Of a DNA stretch of 64,000 bases, positions 11,100-22,532 are shown in pieces; within the stretch, counting starts at the first letter, position 1, and the number at the start of each line of letters is the position of its first letter. The translations under genes and the position numbers were made by a program. The notes beneath the pieces were generated by a model. That model had not been told where the DNA came from. It was given only the letters and a program-made list of their open reading frames with translations, and did not search any database. Origin of the DNA: Ypsolopha sequella (Eukaryota > Arthropoda > Insecta > Lepidoptera > Ypsolophidae); NCBI GenBank assembly GCA_934047225.1, contig OW204009.1, forward strand, positions 19,031,161 to 19,095,160, read 5' to 3'.

Positions 11100-12340
11100 C
11101 TGATTTATGTATTTAAATATTAAATTTTTCCTTTCAAATTTAATGTATTTAATGACTTTGCAAACCACGGCACGATTTTTACCTTTTTTTTTAGTCTTCG
11201 GCCGGCGAATTTGTGGCCAGTATCATTTTGCGAAAAAAGAGTGTCAGACGCGATATAATCGATTATGTCGTGAATCAGAACGCAGGGAATTTCGATTTCA
11301 AAGACAAACTAAGGACGTCAAAAACAACATAATTTAACATGAAATGAAGACAAACGTCAAAAAGAACCTAATTTTGCAATAAATGAAATTTCAATACGAT
11401 ATTTCGAACTGACCTGATAGTCATTCCGCAACGGAGCCCGGAAAGTTCGATTTTCAAAACTAATTTCGAGTATTAAATGGAACTTTTTCATAAAGGTAGT
11501 AGAAAATAGTAGATTGTACAACAAGGTCATAAAATGGGTTTTATGCCAGAGTTATACACTCTGCTTTTCACTTCGATTACAAGGGGTGAGTCTCATTATT
11601 TCCATTTTCCATTGGAATGGAAATTCTGATACTGCCAGATTTATGCAAATCCGTCTCACAATAGCCATTGACGTGAAAAACATCGAATGGAAATAGTGAT
11701 AAATTATAAACACGACGAGAGTCACCTCGGTCTTCCACCTGACCGCTGGACGCACTCTCCAGTCTTCCCTGCCGACGCGTTCGGAGCCTACACGGCGGAC
11801 ATCACCACCGTGTCTCCGAGCGTCTCCACGATCCAGGACAGTTCCTGACCTTTGGGAACGTTTTAATGATCACCACTGATTTTTAAAAATTCTGATTTAT
11901 TTTCTTTCTTCTCTTAAATTTTATTAAATATTAATTTTTTCTTTTTTTTGCACGTAGGACCCTACCGTACCCCGCGACACCACTTGGAAGTATTCATCAA
12001 TACTCTAATTAATTAAAACAGTATAAAAAATAACAAGTAATCGAGGCACAATTAAGGTAATCGGAAATAATTATTATTCCCAACGCAAAGGGTGAGTCTC
12101 ACTCAGCACAGTTCGAACGGCGTTGGGCAAAGCGTGAGGCGCTTGTTTAGATCAGCCAGCCAAATATGCGCTTTGTTGTCGCGATACGTCTCGCTTCGCA
12201 TCGGAGTTGGCGTCGTCCTGCACCGGGTTCTTAAAATAACTCAAAAACCTAAATTCACTTTTGGTACTTTGATCTAATATTCAAATAAAAACATAACCAC
12301 TAATAATTGTAAACCTGTAATTTTCTCGAATTTATGGCTA
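11100..12340. other. No gene seen
   Basis: AT-rich sequence with two GC-richer islands (11700-11850 and 12090-12230). Both begin near the wording gggtgagtctca (11586 and 12090), so they may be pieces of one dispersed repeat. No domain recognised. Confidence 0.3.
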
Positions 12341-12387
12341 ATATATGCAGATTTGGCACATTTGCCGGGTCGTCAAATCATTTTGAC

Positions 12388-12490
12388 GTGTCTAATGTTT
12401 ACTCAACTCACACTTGATTTTATTTTAAATAAAAACGGCTCACCTCAATACGTGTTATGAAAACTGGTCGGCTTTCCCGATCATATTATT
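12388..12490. mobile_element. Deleted copy of the palindromic element of 27606-27820
   Basis: aaaaacggctcacctcaata, cgtgttatga and then aactggtcggctttcccgat reproduce an outer-arm portion joined directly to part of the opposite arm. The centre of the palindrome is missing. The 40 bp on the left match 7474-7520. Confidence 0.6.
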
Positions 12491-12852
12491 TTTGTGATTT
12501 TGATTTTCATAATATACTTATTTACAGTAGTTACAATGTAGTCCGTTTTGGCATTATGTCATCGCAACGGCAAATCGGTTACTAGGTCAACAGATTCTCA
12601 CGAGAAATCAATTCAAAATATTATAAGTTTGTTATCGTTTGAAATATTTTCAAGTTTATTGGTTATAATTTCTAGGAAGAACATTTAATTAACCATTGGG
12701 TAGTTTAATATAAATTTTATGTTTTGAAAATGATGGAGGGTGATAGAAAGATATTTCGGGCGCTAAAACCAGCTTTTAATATTTTTTCTTTACGAAAAGA
12801 ATCTGAAATGGAAATTCTTACGTACCAGTAATATTTTGTAATGTTGTACTTC

Positions 12853-12882
12853 ACTGACCTCAAATTAGATAGAGGTCAGTGC
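12853..12882. repeat. Small hairpin
   Basis: cactgacctc and gaggtcagtg, 10-bp perfect arms with a loop of about 10 bp. Confidence 0.6.
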
Positions 12883-13275
12883 GTTGATAGATATAAAATA
12901 CTGGCCAGTAAGAAAAATATGTAGACTTCAAGATGAAAAAATTGCTCCCTGCCTTATAAAAAAAATACTGCCATATTTCTTACCAGCCAATATGTCAATT
13001 GATAGGATGTTTTATGGAAAACTTTGCCTGTAAACCAATTCATTAATAAAAAAAATGAGACTTCAAGCAATATGCATGTTTTTTATATATATTTTTTGTT
13101 TTTGTAAACTATAAGTTTAAAAGCTAAGTGGTATGTTACATATTTAGCACAATTATAATATTATATTTTTCGGTATACGCGACACCGTTACAAATACATG
13201 CAAATGTTCAAATCTAAAAAGTTCATATTTGCAAAAAAAAAAGGAAATTTAAACTTGGCTTTATGTGTACAGCAG

Positions 13276-13712
13276 TGGGTCTACCGCGTAATGAGCGTTT
13301 TTCCTTATGTCAAATTTAGTGTTAAATAAGATTCCTAGATGGCACTGTCGTATCTTTAGCAACAGAATCAAGGACAAAATTTGCACAGATTCTAAACAAA
13401 CTTATAACCACTTTGACATTGATTGCTACAAACACATTTTGACATAGACATGACATGACATGACATAGACAGCGCCATCTGGAGCAAAGCTAAGAACTAA
13501 GAAAAAAAAACAACCAGAAAAACGCTCATTCTCATTTTCATCAACATCAACTTGAGATTGAAATTTGTCGTGCGTGCGACGACGCCCGCCTAACATGCCA
13601 TCTCTTTTGCACGCGTTGAATTTCGCATGCATTTGCTTGAAGTTGATACAAATGAGAATTACGCGGTAGAGCCCCAGGTCTACCGCGTAATTCTCATTTT
13701 CATCAACATCAA
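13276..13712. mobile_element. Nested small TIR element
   Basis: tctaccgcgtaatgagcg at 13279 faces its complement ending at 13670. A second head, tctaccgcgtaattctca, starts at 13679. The segment 13637-13670 and 13679-13712 is an inverted repeat with 34-bp arms around an 8-bp centre. The interior contains catcaacatcaacttg repeats on both sides. Non-autonomous. Confidence 0.5.
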
Positions 13713-13719
13713 CTTGATG

Positions 13720-14225
13720 TTGATGAAAATAGCAAAAGCCTCAATTTGATTATGGCATATTGTGTAAAAATTTTCATCAACATCAGCTTCGTGAATGAAC
13801 TAAAATCCGCGTTTCGTTTATTCAATGTAGTGTTCCGTTGAGACTTTTTGAAGGAAGCTAAGTAAGAGGCAAAACATAGAAACAAGCATTTATAAAATGA
13901 GAGTGACACTTTTTATACTAAAATTATACTGTTTTATTTTCAAAATCTTAACGTAACATGATAAATGAGAAATGAAAAGTGGATAACAAAACGCATATGA
14001 CAAAGTTGTTAAGGCTGTATGGTTAAAAAGCCTCTAGCCTTTCCTAAAGTAGGAAAATTAAAAAGCGTGACGTCTCGTCAAGCGAGTCGTGTGTTTTTCT
14101 TCTATATAATCTCATAAAACAAAATATTGGCGGAACTAATGTGCGCAGTCACGTTAAAGGAAGCCAGATGAAACGGCTTTTATTGATTGACTGATTGAAA
14201 TATGTGGGAAAATCAAAATTTTCAA
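13720..14225. other. No gene; dispersed-repeat fragment
   Basis: At 14005-14110 there is the repeat wording ggctgtatggttaaaa...agcgtgacgtctcg, shared in degenerate form with 10780 and 43725. Otherwise AT-rich with nothing recognised. Confidence 0.3.
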
Positions 14226-14229
14226 CATA

Positions 14230-15199
14230 ATGCAGTGCATCAAGATTCAAATGATACTCGTACCTATGTTTCAGAATGCCAGCGCACAAGCAAACTTCCC
14301 ACTAGCAGCTGTAGATGCTGGTGGGATTTATAGAGGACCACCGAGACTTGGCTGTTGGGAATTAACTAACAGTGGGCCACATGCGAAGCACCAAGCCAAG
14401 TCTCAGTGGGAAACATTGGCGGCACGACTGAATGCTGTGGGGGTTGGTACCACAAAAACAAGCGCGTAATGGAAAGATGTGATTAATTGGAAAAGGCAGT
14501 ATTTTAATATTTTATCAAAATGTTGATGGTTGTGATTGTCTTTATTGTATTTACTTGGTCACAAAACTAATATTTTGTCGTTTAACTGCATGTGGGATGC
14601 TCAACACCACCACCGCTCGAGCTGCCAGAGTTCTTGGGGGAACCTGTGAGCCCGCCTCTGCCAGAACCTGTGGAGGCTTCGCCAACCCCATCAGCAGTGC
14701 CGCCACCTCCTAGAGCCCCTAGCCTCCAATGGGAGTGTGAGTTTTAATCCATTTGCTTATATTCTGATAAAGTGAAGTCAGCCAGTCCAAGATGTAACAT
14801 GTGGCCACACATAAAACGTACATGTAGATATGTATCAATAACATTGTTTTTATTTACAGTTTAACCGAGCACAGCAACAGTGCCGCCAACTAGAGCCCCT
14901 GCTCCTGGCGCAACCACTGAGAAGTCAAGGAGTGAGTTATTATACATTTGCTTAGTTTTTGTTAACATTCAGATAAAGTGAAGTTGGTCAGTCCAAAGAT
15001 GTAATATGTAGGTATGTATTGATGACATTGTTTTTTTTTTACAGTTGAACCCATGGCACCCCGGTGGGCCCTGCAAATTGAGGAGCGCAGGGTGACTGCA
15101 GAGGAGCAGGCGGCTGCAGTGTTGAGCAGTATTTCTGCTGCTGTATCAGAAAACACTAGAACATTGGCTCAAATAGCACAGTTGCTGGAGAGAATATAA
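14230..15199 (+). pseudogene. Zeste/Myb-SANT-like DNA-binding protein, degraded
   Basis: The first part (14380-14490) reads QWETLAARLNAVGVGTTKTS followed by a stop at 14467 and WKDV. This is the signature of the zeste-type Myb/SANT-like domain, in which W-x2-LA-x2-LN-x2-G and a later W-K are conserved. A Pro-rich exon (about 14600-14738) ends at a GTGAGT donor. A second Pro-rich exon (about 14860-14931) lies between a tttatttacag acceptor and a gtgagtt donor. The last exon (15045-15199) reads WALQIEERRVTAEEQAAAVL, ends LAQIAQLLERI and stops at 15199; this helical C-terminus fits the same family. Such proteins accompany Harbinger-type transposons or act in regulation. The stop inside the domain and the lack of a clear first exon argue for decay. 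Confidence 0.5.
14738..15045 (+). repeat. Tandemly duplicated exon-intron unit
   Basis: The intron starting at 14738 and the intron starting at about 14932 are homologous along their length: gtgagtt, catttgctta, gataaagtgaagt, the cagtccaa.gatgtaa block, and an acag acceptor. The Pro-rich exon ahead of each (TPSAVPPPPRAP and TATVPPTRAPAP) is also similar. The unit is about 190 bp. Confidence 0.65.
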
Positions 15200-15564
15200 T
15201 ATATGATGTTTCCTCAACGAACCAGTAGATTCACTGATCTTGGACACATTATATATTTTTACTGCAACATGCTATTTCAGTCATTGTTCTAGTGTTTTCT
15301 TTTATACCCTGTTTACTTTATTTTAATATATTTTGTTTTGTGTGTATAATTGTTACCGACTTAACTTACTTATTGCTGTTTATCTTGTGTTATGCATCGG
15401 TGGAAATTGGTTATTTGATTCGTTTTTATATAACATTCTGCCGCATTTTATTGGCTGTTAATCATCATTATGATGGTGAATCACCCTGTTTTATTGGCAT
15501 CATCCTAATAAAATTAAATAATTCAAAATATAATAATTTTTGTTTATCATTCTTGTCTAAAAGT

Positions 15565-15790
15565 CTCTATCCATCCATCAGCCTAGTTCGTCCACTGCTG
15601 GACATAAGCCTTTCCATGAATTTGCCACTCCCGGCGGTCATCCTGGAAGAATTGCCCATACTCACACGCTGGGCAGGCGGGTTGGTGAGCGCGGTATCGG
15701 AACCCTCGCACCAGTGACGCCGCTGCCCGTCATCAGTCTGTTCCATATAAGGCCCGGCTATTAGGGATGGACATACCGCCATCCAACGGT
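15565..15790 (-). mobile_element. RTE-type LINE 3' end, minus strand
   Basis: On the minus strand the reading is REWQIHGKAYVQQWTN then stop then ADG, which matches the conserved C-terminus (E.AYVQQWT) of RTE-type LINEs as I recall it. The nucleotide form tccactgctggacataag is a very common dispersed word in insect genomes. Truncated and frameshifted upstream. Confidence 0.55.
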
Positions 15791-16376
15791 CCCAGGCATG
15801 GTGGGCCTCTTGGTTTTTTGCCTGTGAGCTGTCCTCTTACGCTCCCCCGAATTACTTCATGGGGGTCTCCAAGTCAGATGGTGGTACCTCCACAGTCGAG
15901 CACGGCATCAGCTCTACCACCTTCCAATGGCGAAGGCTCCATAGAAGCCGATTCCCACCGGCTAACCTTTCAGAAATACCTCGCAACTACAACTAACCAT
16001 TCCACCATTCATTATTTTAAGTGTGCTTCTAACTAAGAATTACTAAAAAAACGCCGGTGCAAAACGAAAATCAAATCTTCCGTACACATTATTTCAACTC
16101 ATGGTGCGCAGCGCTATGTTTGCATAAAATTGGGAGATTAATAGGCCGGTCCATTTTAGCTAACCTTGCAACATTGCCACGTTGGGCACTATTGGGCAGG
16201 CTCCCATAGTGAGCAATGTTTGTATCGGCTTACCAAAGTCATAATTCCACCACTCGCCACTGCCACGTTCACCTAAAAGTCTGAAAATAGAACAGTCATT
16301 TTGGCTCGGGATGGTCGGAGAACAAAGCGCCGAAGGACACAAACCTCAACACATGAACAAGCTCCACAGCAAGCAC
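15791..16376. other. No gene seen
   Basis: Repeat debris between two RTE ends. 16150-16350 might be a decayed part of the same LINE, but no motif is clear. Confidence 0.25.
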
Positions 16377-16575
16377 AATGTAAGTAATGCTAAGCAAGGT
16401 GGAGATGGACGGGACATTTGGCTAGACGGGATGACAGAGTGGAGCAACAAGGCCAGTGGGCAGACCACATCGTCAATTTGACGGGATCTGACTACATGCG
16501 GCGGCCACAGGACCGACAGGATTGGTGCAATAGAAGTGAGGTCCAGCAGTGGGTCGAGAATGATGAGATTATTGT
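16377..16575 (+). mobile_element. RTE-type LINE 3' end, plus strand
   Basis: The plus frame reads WRWTGHLARRDDR, then WADHIVNLTGSDYMRRPQDR, DWCNRSEVQQWVEN. This is the C-terminal block (W.GH.AR..D.R, WADDI, A.DR..W, E..QQW) of RTE-type reverse transcriptase proteins. It ends next to gaatgatgaga, as many such LINEs end in short ATG/TGA tails. Decayed. Confidence 0.6.
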
Positions 16576-16599
16576 ATCATGTTGGTATAATTAAACTGT

Positions 16600-17250
16600 G
16601 TTTCATAAATTCACAAGTTTAACAACATATTATTGTATGAGCAGAAGCAAGTTCGATTAATCAATCGAAATGTTGCTGAGGGTAGAGGCTGCTCTTAAAA
16701 TGCCGAGGTTTTGGCCACAGTGGTAGATTAATTTAAATTAATATGTGAAAGCATTGACAGACTGACACGGCAGGCAATTCTAAACAATATTACTCTAAAA
16801 TTATGCTATGCAGGGAGGAAAAAAACTAGTAAGTAATTAGAGTAGGAACGACGGTGCCTTTTGTATTTCTTTTCATATTTCTTAGTTTGTATTTTCCCCC
16901 GAAGTAGTCTTTTTTTCACCTTAAAAATTATATTCTAAGAAAATTAATAAGTAGGTATATCAAAATAATTTTCTTTTTTTCAGTTTTGTTACCAACCACA
17001 AGATCGACAACAATTGAACGTGTGCCCGGAATAAGGGTCTATTCAATAAAAAAAAAATTAAAACGATGTTTTTAACGGAAAAAGGGTCTATATCTCTATA
17101 TCGCATTATGATCAGAAGATGATAGAAAAAAAGTTTTTTTTTTCATATACTTAGACCCTTTTTCTGGGCACACATTCAATTCTAGACTTAAGATTATTTT
17201 TAAGACTTTTTAATAGATTATAAATAAAACTTTACTTAATAACATTCTAT
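16600..17250. other. No gene seen; duplicated tail around ATTCAATA
   Basis: AT-rich with poly-A/T tracts. Two facing phrases, gtgtgcccggaataagggtc (17020) and gacccttttt ctgggcacaca (17155), form an imperfect inverted repeat of roughly 25 bp about 110 bp apart. Confidence 0.35.
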
Positions 17251-17257
17251 TTATTTT

Positions 17258-17690
17258 TACCCGACTACGGCGAAGCAAAAATGAGGGTTATGATTTTGAC
17301 CGGTATGTATGTATGAATGTTCATCTGTTCCCTCATAACTTCTAAAGTACTTATCATAATTTGACAAATAAGGTTAAATTGAATATAGCGCCCTCTAGAG
17401 GGCATAAAGTCATGAACTACAAATAAAATATGTCTTAATTATGCCGTATTGTATTGGGTATCAAATGAAAGGGCTTAATTCGCACGTTTCAAAAATATAT
17501 ATATTGTTAGCTGTTGCTTGCGGCTTTGCTTGCCTGTACCCGATAATTGGGAATAATTTCTATAAAATTAAGCTTCACTCCAGTCCTTCCCGCTTCACTC
17601 CAATAAAGTGGCTCTGCTTAAACGTTATCACGAAGTTATACCCCCAAAATAATTTATATACAAAATTAGTCCAACAACTAAAACCAGACT
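17258..17690. repeat. Dispersed repeat with ACCCGACT head
   Basis: acccgactacggcgaagcaa at 17261 followed by gggttatgattttgaccggt and tatgtatgta is a widely dispersed insect repeat type as I recall it. Its far end, ctaaaaccagact at 17679, sits directly against the next TIR element. No protein. Confidence 0.4.
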
Positions 17691-18068
17691 AGTGTAACAT
17701 CACACTCTAAAAAGTATGAAACAAGAAAATGTTCTCATCAGAAATTTATTGTACAAACGAATCAATATTTATCGTCTATTAAATAAACAACTTACACATA
17801 CATTTAAATGTTTTTAATAAATATTCATAGTGATGTTCAGAGGACAGTCGTTGTCATATGCTACTGTGCCCTAAAGCTTATGATCGCTTACTACTGTTAG
17901 AATGTATTGTTTTTTAGGGCAGGTGGCATAATACCACGGCTATCCTCTGAACATCACTATGAATATTTATTAAAAACATTTAAATGTTTATTTAATAGAC
18001 GATAAATATTGATTCTTTTGTACATAACAATTTCTGATGAGAATATTTTTTAGAGCGTGATATTACAG
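17691..18068. mobile_element. Foldback TIR element with arms of about 150 bp
   Basis: From agtgtaacatcacactctaa on the left, arms pair almost to the centre with ttagagcgtgatattacagt on the right. The inner arms include ttaataaatattcatagtga and its complement, and gttcagagga against tcctctgaac. Outside the arms, ctaaaacc.gac occurs on both sides in inverted orientation (17679 and 18066-18083), so the true ends may lie further out. Confidence 0.7.
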
Positions 18069-18101
18069 TGGTCGGGTTTTAGTTTTTGAACAAATTTTTT
18101 A

Positions 18102-18323
18102 TTATCTATTCCTATTAACTAGCCCATAATCTTGAATAATTGCGTTTCTCCGCGCATGACCCAACTCCAAGTCGGAGAGCTGGTGGCGAGCGGTGAGGCG
18201 GGGCGGAGCGCCAACGCCGGCGCCTTCCGTCAGCCTGCGTTCATGAGCCGCCTCTTCCGCCGTCAGTGGAGTGGATGCCACATGAGCTCTGTGAGCTGTA
18301 AGCATTTGCAATCCTTGCTGCTG
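18102..18323 (-). CDS. Unrecognised host gene, minus strand, exon 3
   Basis: The minus frame after the acceptor ccaatag (or one of the CAG repeats following it) reads CAG CAG CAA GGA TTG and continues QMLTAHRAHVASTPLTAEEA, ERRLTEGAG, LTARHQLSDLELGHARRNAI to a TAA at 18104-18102. The acceptor is in phase 0, matching the phase-0 donor of the exon at 21245-21135. The exon is GC-rich in an AT-rich region, which favours coding. Predicted to be helical with many Ala, Arg and Glu. No family recognised. The stop lies close to the foldback element, so the original C-terminus could have been altered by it. Confidence 0.45.
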   Translation of the reverse strand, partial: QQQGLQMLTAHRAHVASTPLTAEEAAHERRLTEGAGVGAPPRLTARHQLSDLELGHARRNAIIQDYGLVNRNR

Positions 18324-18419
18324 CTATTGGTGTGTAGTGCATCTTCCTGTCTACCAATAGGCACCTATGGAAAGGAGAAAATACTTAAATATACGTAAAC
18401 ATGACCAAACATTTACAAT

Positions 18420-18633
18420 TACAGGTAAAAATTTATTTACTCATTTCTGAGACGCATATAACTAGCCAAAGATCTTTTGCCACAAGGGGGCTATAAATGC
18501 TACCTTACAAATTATCCTGATGGAAGAGCTCATGGAGGAACAGCAGTACTAATCAAAAACACAATAAAACATCACAAAATGCCAGCATAACGCTAATTGA
18601 ATAAATGCGTGGAGACCAAGCATTTGAATACTA
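18420..18633. other. No gene seen
   Basis: Unremarkable AT-rich intronic sequence of the minus-strand gene model. Confidence 0.3.
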
Positions 18634-18800
18634 TAAAGCCGATTCCGAAGGCTTTAATTTTAGTTTTAGTGATGTCAAAACTAAATATTTTTCATTTCAA
18701 ACTAGTCCTTAAGTGTTAGGATTGGAAGCTAAATTACTTAGGAATTTTTCAAGTTTTGACAGCACTAAAACTAAAATTAAAGCCTACAGAATCGGGTTTA
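18634..18800. mobile_element. Small TIR element, TA target site
   Basis: taaagccgattccgaaggct at 18634 and its near-complement ending at 18800 form arms of about 48 bp (inner word attttagttttag). Both outer borders read TA, consistent with a Tc1/mariner-like target duplication. 167 bp, non-autonomous. Confidence 0.65.
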
Positions 18801-18879
18801 ATATCTACTGGTGAGCCTACATACTAAAAAGATTCCAGACCTACTAGACTTTTATATTTCAAAAGGTATCCCGAACCTA

Positions 18880-19440
18880 TACTATAAGGTAGAATGACGT
18901 CTGAATGGATCATAAACTCACGCCTGTATTCCCTTGCGGGGTAGGCAAAGCGTTTCCGTCACTTTTGACAAATATTGAGGGTCATTTCAGAAAGAATGGA
19001 TCCTTTGACCATACCACGATATACGCCCATACAATGACCACATCACAAAAATTTTCGAGTAAAATAACTTACAATAGCCTAGGCATCAATGGCATAAGTG
19101 GGCTTCGCTTGGGTCGCAGCAATGTTCCCATTCCTGGCGGTGTGGAATATTCCACTGTTAGTGGTAATTTCATTGTGTCTTCTCACAGCGGATGACCAGG
19201 AGCTCGCAGGATTCGCCTGAGAGGTAGTTCTGGAAGATGAAGTCAATATTATAACCATATTTTAAACAAAGGATGTACCATGTCACACCAAAACCAAACT
19301 AGCAAAGTTGAGATGGGTCGCAAGTCCATCGCTTACAGCAGGTGCACAACAATCGACCCATTCCCTTAGTGGTGTTTTACGACATCCACGGGAAGATATT
19401 GTGACCATGAATATTTGGGTGGAATGTTTGTAATCATTGT
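18880..19440. repeat. Decayed LINE-type dispersed repeat
   Basis: Contains ataaactcacgcctgtattc and ggggtaggcaaagc (18912-18950) and, downstream, ttagtggtgttttacgacat (19366) followed by ccacgggaag. Both are words I recall from very common lepidopteran non-LTR repeat copies. No intact frame. Confidence 0.4.
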
Positions 19441-19575
19441 TGTATATATTTTTTTCATTGTTCTTTGTCTCTGTGTATAAACAATGAAGATTTATAATAT
19501 CTGAACTGTATATTTTATAAATATTAATAGATATTTATTAATTGAAGAAGCATGAAATGTACAGGGCGGTTTAAA

Positions 19576-19740
19576 GGCGCCGCACACCGGACGCTTGTTT
19601 GCGTTGTAATTTGTCTCTGTGTCTGTTGTTGTAACGCACCGGTTGTAATGTATGAAACTCTATGAAAGATGGCAGACTGCGCACGCACGCCACGCCACGC
19701 ATCCAGTCTGGCGTCTTTTATACAGTTTCATACCTTTATC
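19576..19740. mobile_element. MITE-like element with GCACACCGG head
   Basis: gccgcacaccggacgcttg heads the unit. An internal inverted repeat pairs gtatgaaactctatgaaaga (19649) with tcttttatacagtttcatac (19716-19735). I recall this type as a frequent short interspersed element in Lepidoptera. Confidence 0.5.
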
Positions 19741-19769
19741 GGGCGAGGTATCCCTGATATCCCTCGGTT

Positions 19770-20200
19770 GTTTATCCTACTAATATTATAAATATCAAAG
19801 TTCGTATATTTGTGCCTCAATCACGTATAAACGGATTTTGATGAAATTTCGCACAGATTACAAAATAACACATGTTGCGTGCACGAGTTAAAAAGTAGCC
19901 TATGTCACTTTCCGGCCCTCCATCTATCCATCTACATCGTCAAATTACATCGATCCGTCCGTTGCTTCCTCTTTTCCCATACGAACTTTGCCACCCTTTA
20001 GGGGTAGAATTTTCAAAAATTCTTAGCGTATGCGTACATCATGATATCTATCTGTATGCCAAATTTCATCCCGATCCATCCAGTGGTTCGATCTGTGCGT
20101 TGATAGATCACCTTTCAAAGAAAGGACCTACAATTTTTTTTTTCATTTTGGCCCTGATTATTTAATTTTTCATAGAAAGTTTTATCTTCATTTTTTTAAT
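19770..20200. repeat. Dispersed non-coding repeat
   Basis: cctactaatattataaatat (19777) followed by aacggattttgatgaaattt and, later, gccaaatttcatcccgatcc and cagtggttcg is a dispersed non-coding repeat type widespread in insects. A related tail ends at 48985. Confidence 0.5.
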
Positions 20201-20561
20201 ATTATTTTGGAACAGCCTAAAGAATAGTTACCAACACAGGGCCAAATTTATCATGACTTGTTACTCCTGTGATTATTTTGTATGGAGATTCATATGTACT
20301 ATCATCAACGAGCGACCGCAATGGTCTATGCATTGGTCGATTTTGCACCACACACACGGATGTATTTGCAGATGGATGGCCGCGTTGAAAAGAGGATACC
20401 TGAAGTTTTGTGAGCGTAGTGAATGATTTGAATATCCTAGACTATAAGCAATAATATATACATATGCCTCTGTGTAGCGATAAGGTATATATAAACTGTA
20501 ATGCTATGTGTAAATAAATAAATAAATCAATAGCCCATGCTAGGCATAACCCTCTACCATC

Positions 20562-20790
20562 CAGTGGCGTGCACAGAACTTTTTTCCGGAAAAGCAATCT
20601 GAAGGTCAAGTACCACTTTGAAAAAAAAAAGTTTGTATGAAAATGTTCCTCTAGGAAAGGCAGTGCCTACCCTTGTGTCATACAAACTTTTGTTTTTTCA
20701 AAGTGTTATTAAAAAATTTTCATATTTTTTTTATTGTCGTACTTGACCTTCAGATTGCTTTTCCTGAAAAAAGTTCTGTGCACGCCACTG
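20562..20790. mobile_element. hAT-type MITE with 8-bp target duplication
   Basis: Ends CAGTGGCGTGCACAGA and complement; near-perfect arms of about 50 bp. The flanks are ctaccatc (20554-20561) and ctaccatg (20791-20798), an 8-bp duplication with one difference, which together with the CAGTGGCG ends fits hAT elements. A second inner inverted pair, aaagtttgtatga and tcatacaaacttt, adds more fold-back potential. 229 bp; no coding. Confidence 0.8.
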
Positions 20791-20799
20791 CTACCATGG

Positions 20800-21010
20800 G
20801 AGGAATTAGCCGTAATATCCACGCTTGGCAGGCGGGTTTGAGATTGCAGTGATGGAAGACTAAAAGAACACAATGCTGCCTATTCTCTGGTTGACGAGGC
20901 TCTCGGCGTTCTGCCTCAGACATTAGTCGCATTATACGTCACCCATAAATGTAAAGGGTTGGTGCTATTCTGGTCTGCCGGACACCACATGGCTCTATAA
21001 CTAACTTACT
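20800..21010. repeat. Decayed LINE-type repeat
   Basis: ggaattagccgtaatatcca at 20811, then gacattagtcgcattatacg and tcacccat. This recalls the motif agtcgcctcttacgacaccc in many lepidopteran LINE copies. No frame survives. Confidence 0.4.
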
Positions 21011-21134
21011 TAGTTATTAGTGATGCTTCTTGACAACTCCCTTCCCTGCATGGTCAGCTCACTCACTAGCGCGGCTCTCTGCTCGTACAGACTGACACAC
21101 AGCGCGTCCCCCGGCTCCACACCAGCTGCCATAC

Positions 21135-21245
21135 TTGCTGCTCAAATTCCTCGCTGTTGGAGCTGATGGAGTTGTTGGGGTTGGGTACGGAGGTGACTGT
21201 TGAGGTCTGCCAGTTGTATGCTGTGAGGCATTTATCTAGTTTCTC
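21135..21245 (-). CDS. Unrecognised host gene, minus strand, exon 2
   Basis: On the minus strand, acceptor ctactattccag precedes GAG AAA CTA; the exon reads EKLDKCLTAYNWQTSTVTSV, then PNPNNSISSNSEEFEQQ, and ends at CAA|gtatgg. Length 111 nt, phase 0 at both ends. A second open reading just downstream (21131-21021, frame AAGVEPGDALCVSLYEQRAA and SELTMQGRELSRSITNN, stop) also looks protein-like and may be an alternative continuation in another frame. Unrecognised. Confidence 0.5.
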
Positions 21246-21949
21246 CTGGAATAGTAGACAGTCATACATGAGAGGAAAACAAGCAATTTCATGAGATATT
21301 TATTTATAGTTTGTGGGTGAAATTGTGTTTTCTTCTGCAAACACTGCTTTTCATCCTGACTGTGAAGAAAGTAAACAAAATGTACATATATGTTATATTC
21401 CAATTTTTGGGGAGGAAAGTAATTTATATTGAAGTCTACTTTCCTGCCTTGGAGGAAAACTGGCACTTTTCAGGAAAACAATGACCTACTTTCCACATGA
21501 GAGATGAAAAACATTTTTGTTTATTTTGTAAGAACCATGTAATTTATTGCTGATTAAATAGGTACAGAAAATAAAGAGACTAAACAGAGTACTTTCTGTT
21601 CTGGGTAACAATTATATTAATCTGGGGTCTGGGTCTGTGTGTTCTCCCGTTTATTTAAAGTGAATGAATGAAAGAAGTATTTATTTGCTTGATGTATTTT
21701 TAAGTACCTGCATATCGGCATCATCATCATCACTGGCAGTAGAGCGAGTCAGCTATTTCTTGTAAATAATTTAATATATATTTTTTTGACTTATTCTTCT
21801 TTTATTTAAATATTATTATATATAAAAACATGACATTGTTTAGTCAGTTTTGTTAGAGAGCCATCTGCCGCAGCAGCCACACGCGCCGGGACAGGTCATC
21901 CACACCCACGCAACTCAGGGTTCGTTGGGACACTACAGGCTTTAGATAG

Positions 21950-22265
21950 AAGACTAACCAAACGGTTCCTAAGGCTATACAGGAGAAGCCTTAGAAAGAT
22001 CACAGGAATATTAATAGGTAGGACACTGTTCATTATACAAACACTACCACACAATTGGTATTACAGATAGTCCCCTGTGCAGGGCCTGCATGGAAACAGA
22101 AGAGGCAGTGAGAAATACGCTCTTAGAATGCAATTAAATCACCAGCATCAGAAAGAATCGGAACACCGGAAAGTTTAGAGGCCACCCTAAGGAAACTAAA
22201 GAGGCTGGTGAGGTTCTGGGGGCAGCTGGGGTGGCTTGAGTGAGGGCCCACGCACAATGGTCTCA
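21950..22265 (+). pseudogene. Non-LTR retrotransposon RNase H / C-terminal remnant
   Basis: Pieces in different plus frames read LTKRFLRLYRRSLRKITGI, DSPLCRACMETEEAV, and ESLEATLRKLKRLVRFWGQL followed by GWLE and a stop. This is the order C-x2-C-M-E-x-E-E, H, C then a basic LKRL..F tail seen at the C-terminal end of Jockey/I-type ORF2 proteins after RNase H. Several frameshifts and stops. Confidence 0.55.
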
Positions 22266-22269
22266 CTAC

Positions 22270-22500
22270 TAAGTGCAGAAACCCTAACTACTATAGGCTT
22301 TATTATTGACATCAACATCAGTAGAAGTAATTAACTAAAACCCAATAACTATTATGTGTCAAAATGGTACAATAAAATTCATTGGTGAAAGAGATTAGTA
22401 AAACTTTGGTTGCGTGTTTGATTTACCTGCCTACTTACTTAATAAATTACTACCTTACATTTTTTTGAGAAAAGCACTACATAGCATCGGCGAAAAGAAA
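22270..22500. other. No gene seen
   Basis: Intron-like AT-rich sequence between exons 1 and 2 of the minus-strand gene model. Confidence 0.3.
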
Positions 22501-22532
22501 TTACCTCATTTAATGAACTCGTAATAATGTAC

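Noticed and set aside
15292..15717. 141-codon hydrophobic open frame
   Set aside because: It overlaps the 3' flank of the zeste-like remnant and a minus-strand RTE end; no signal of coding.
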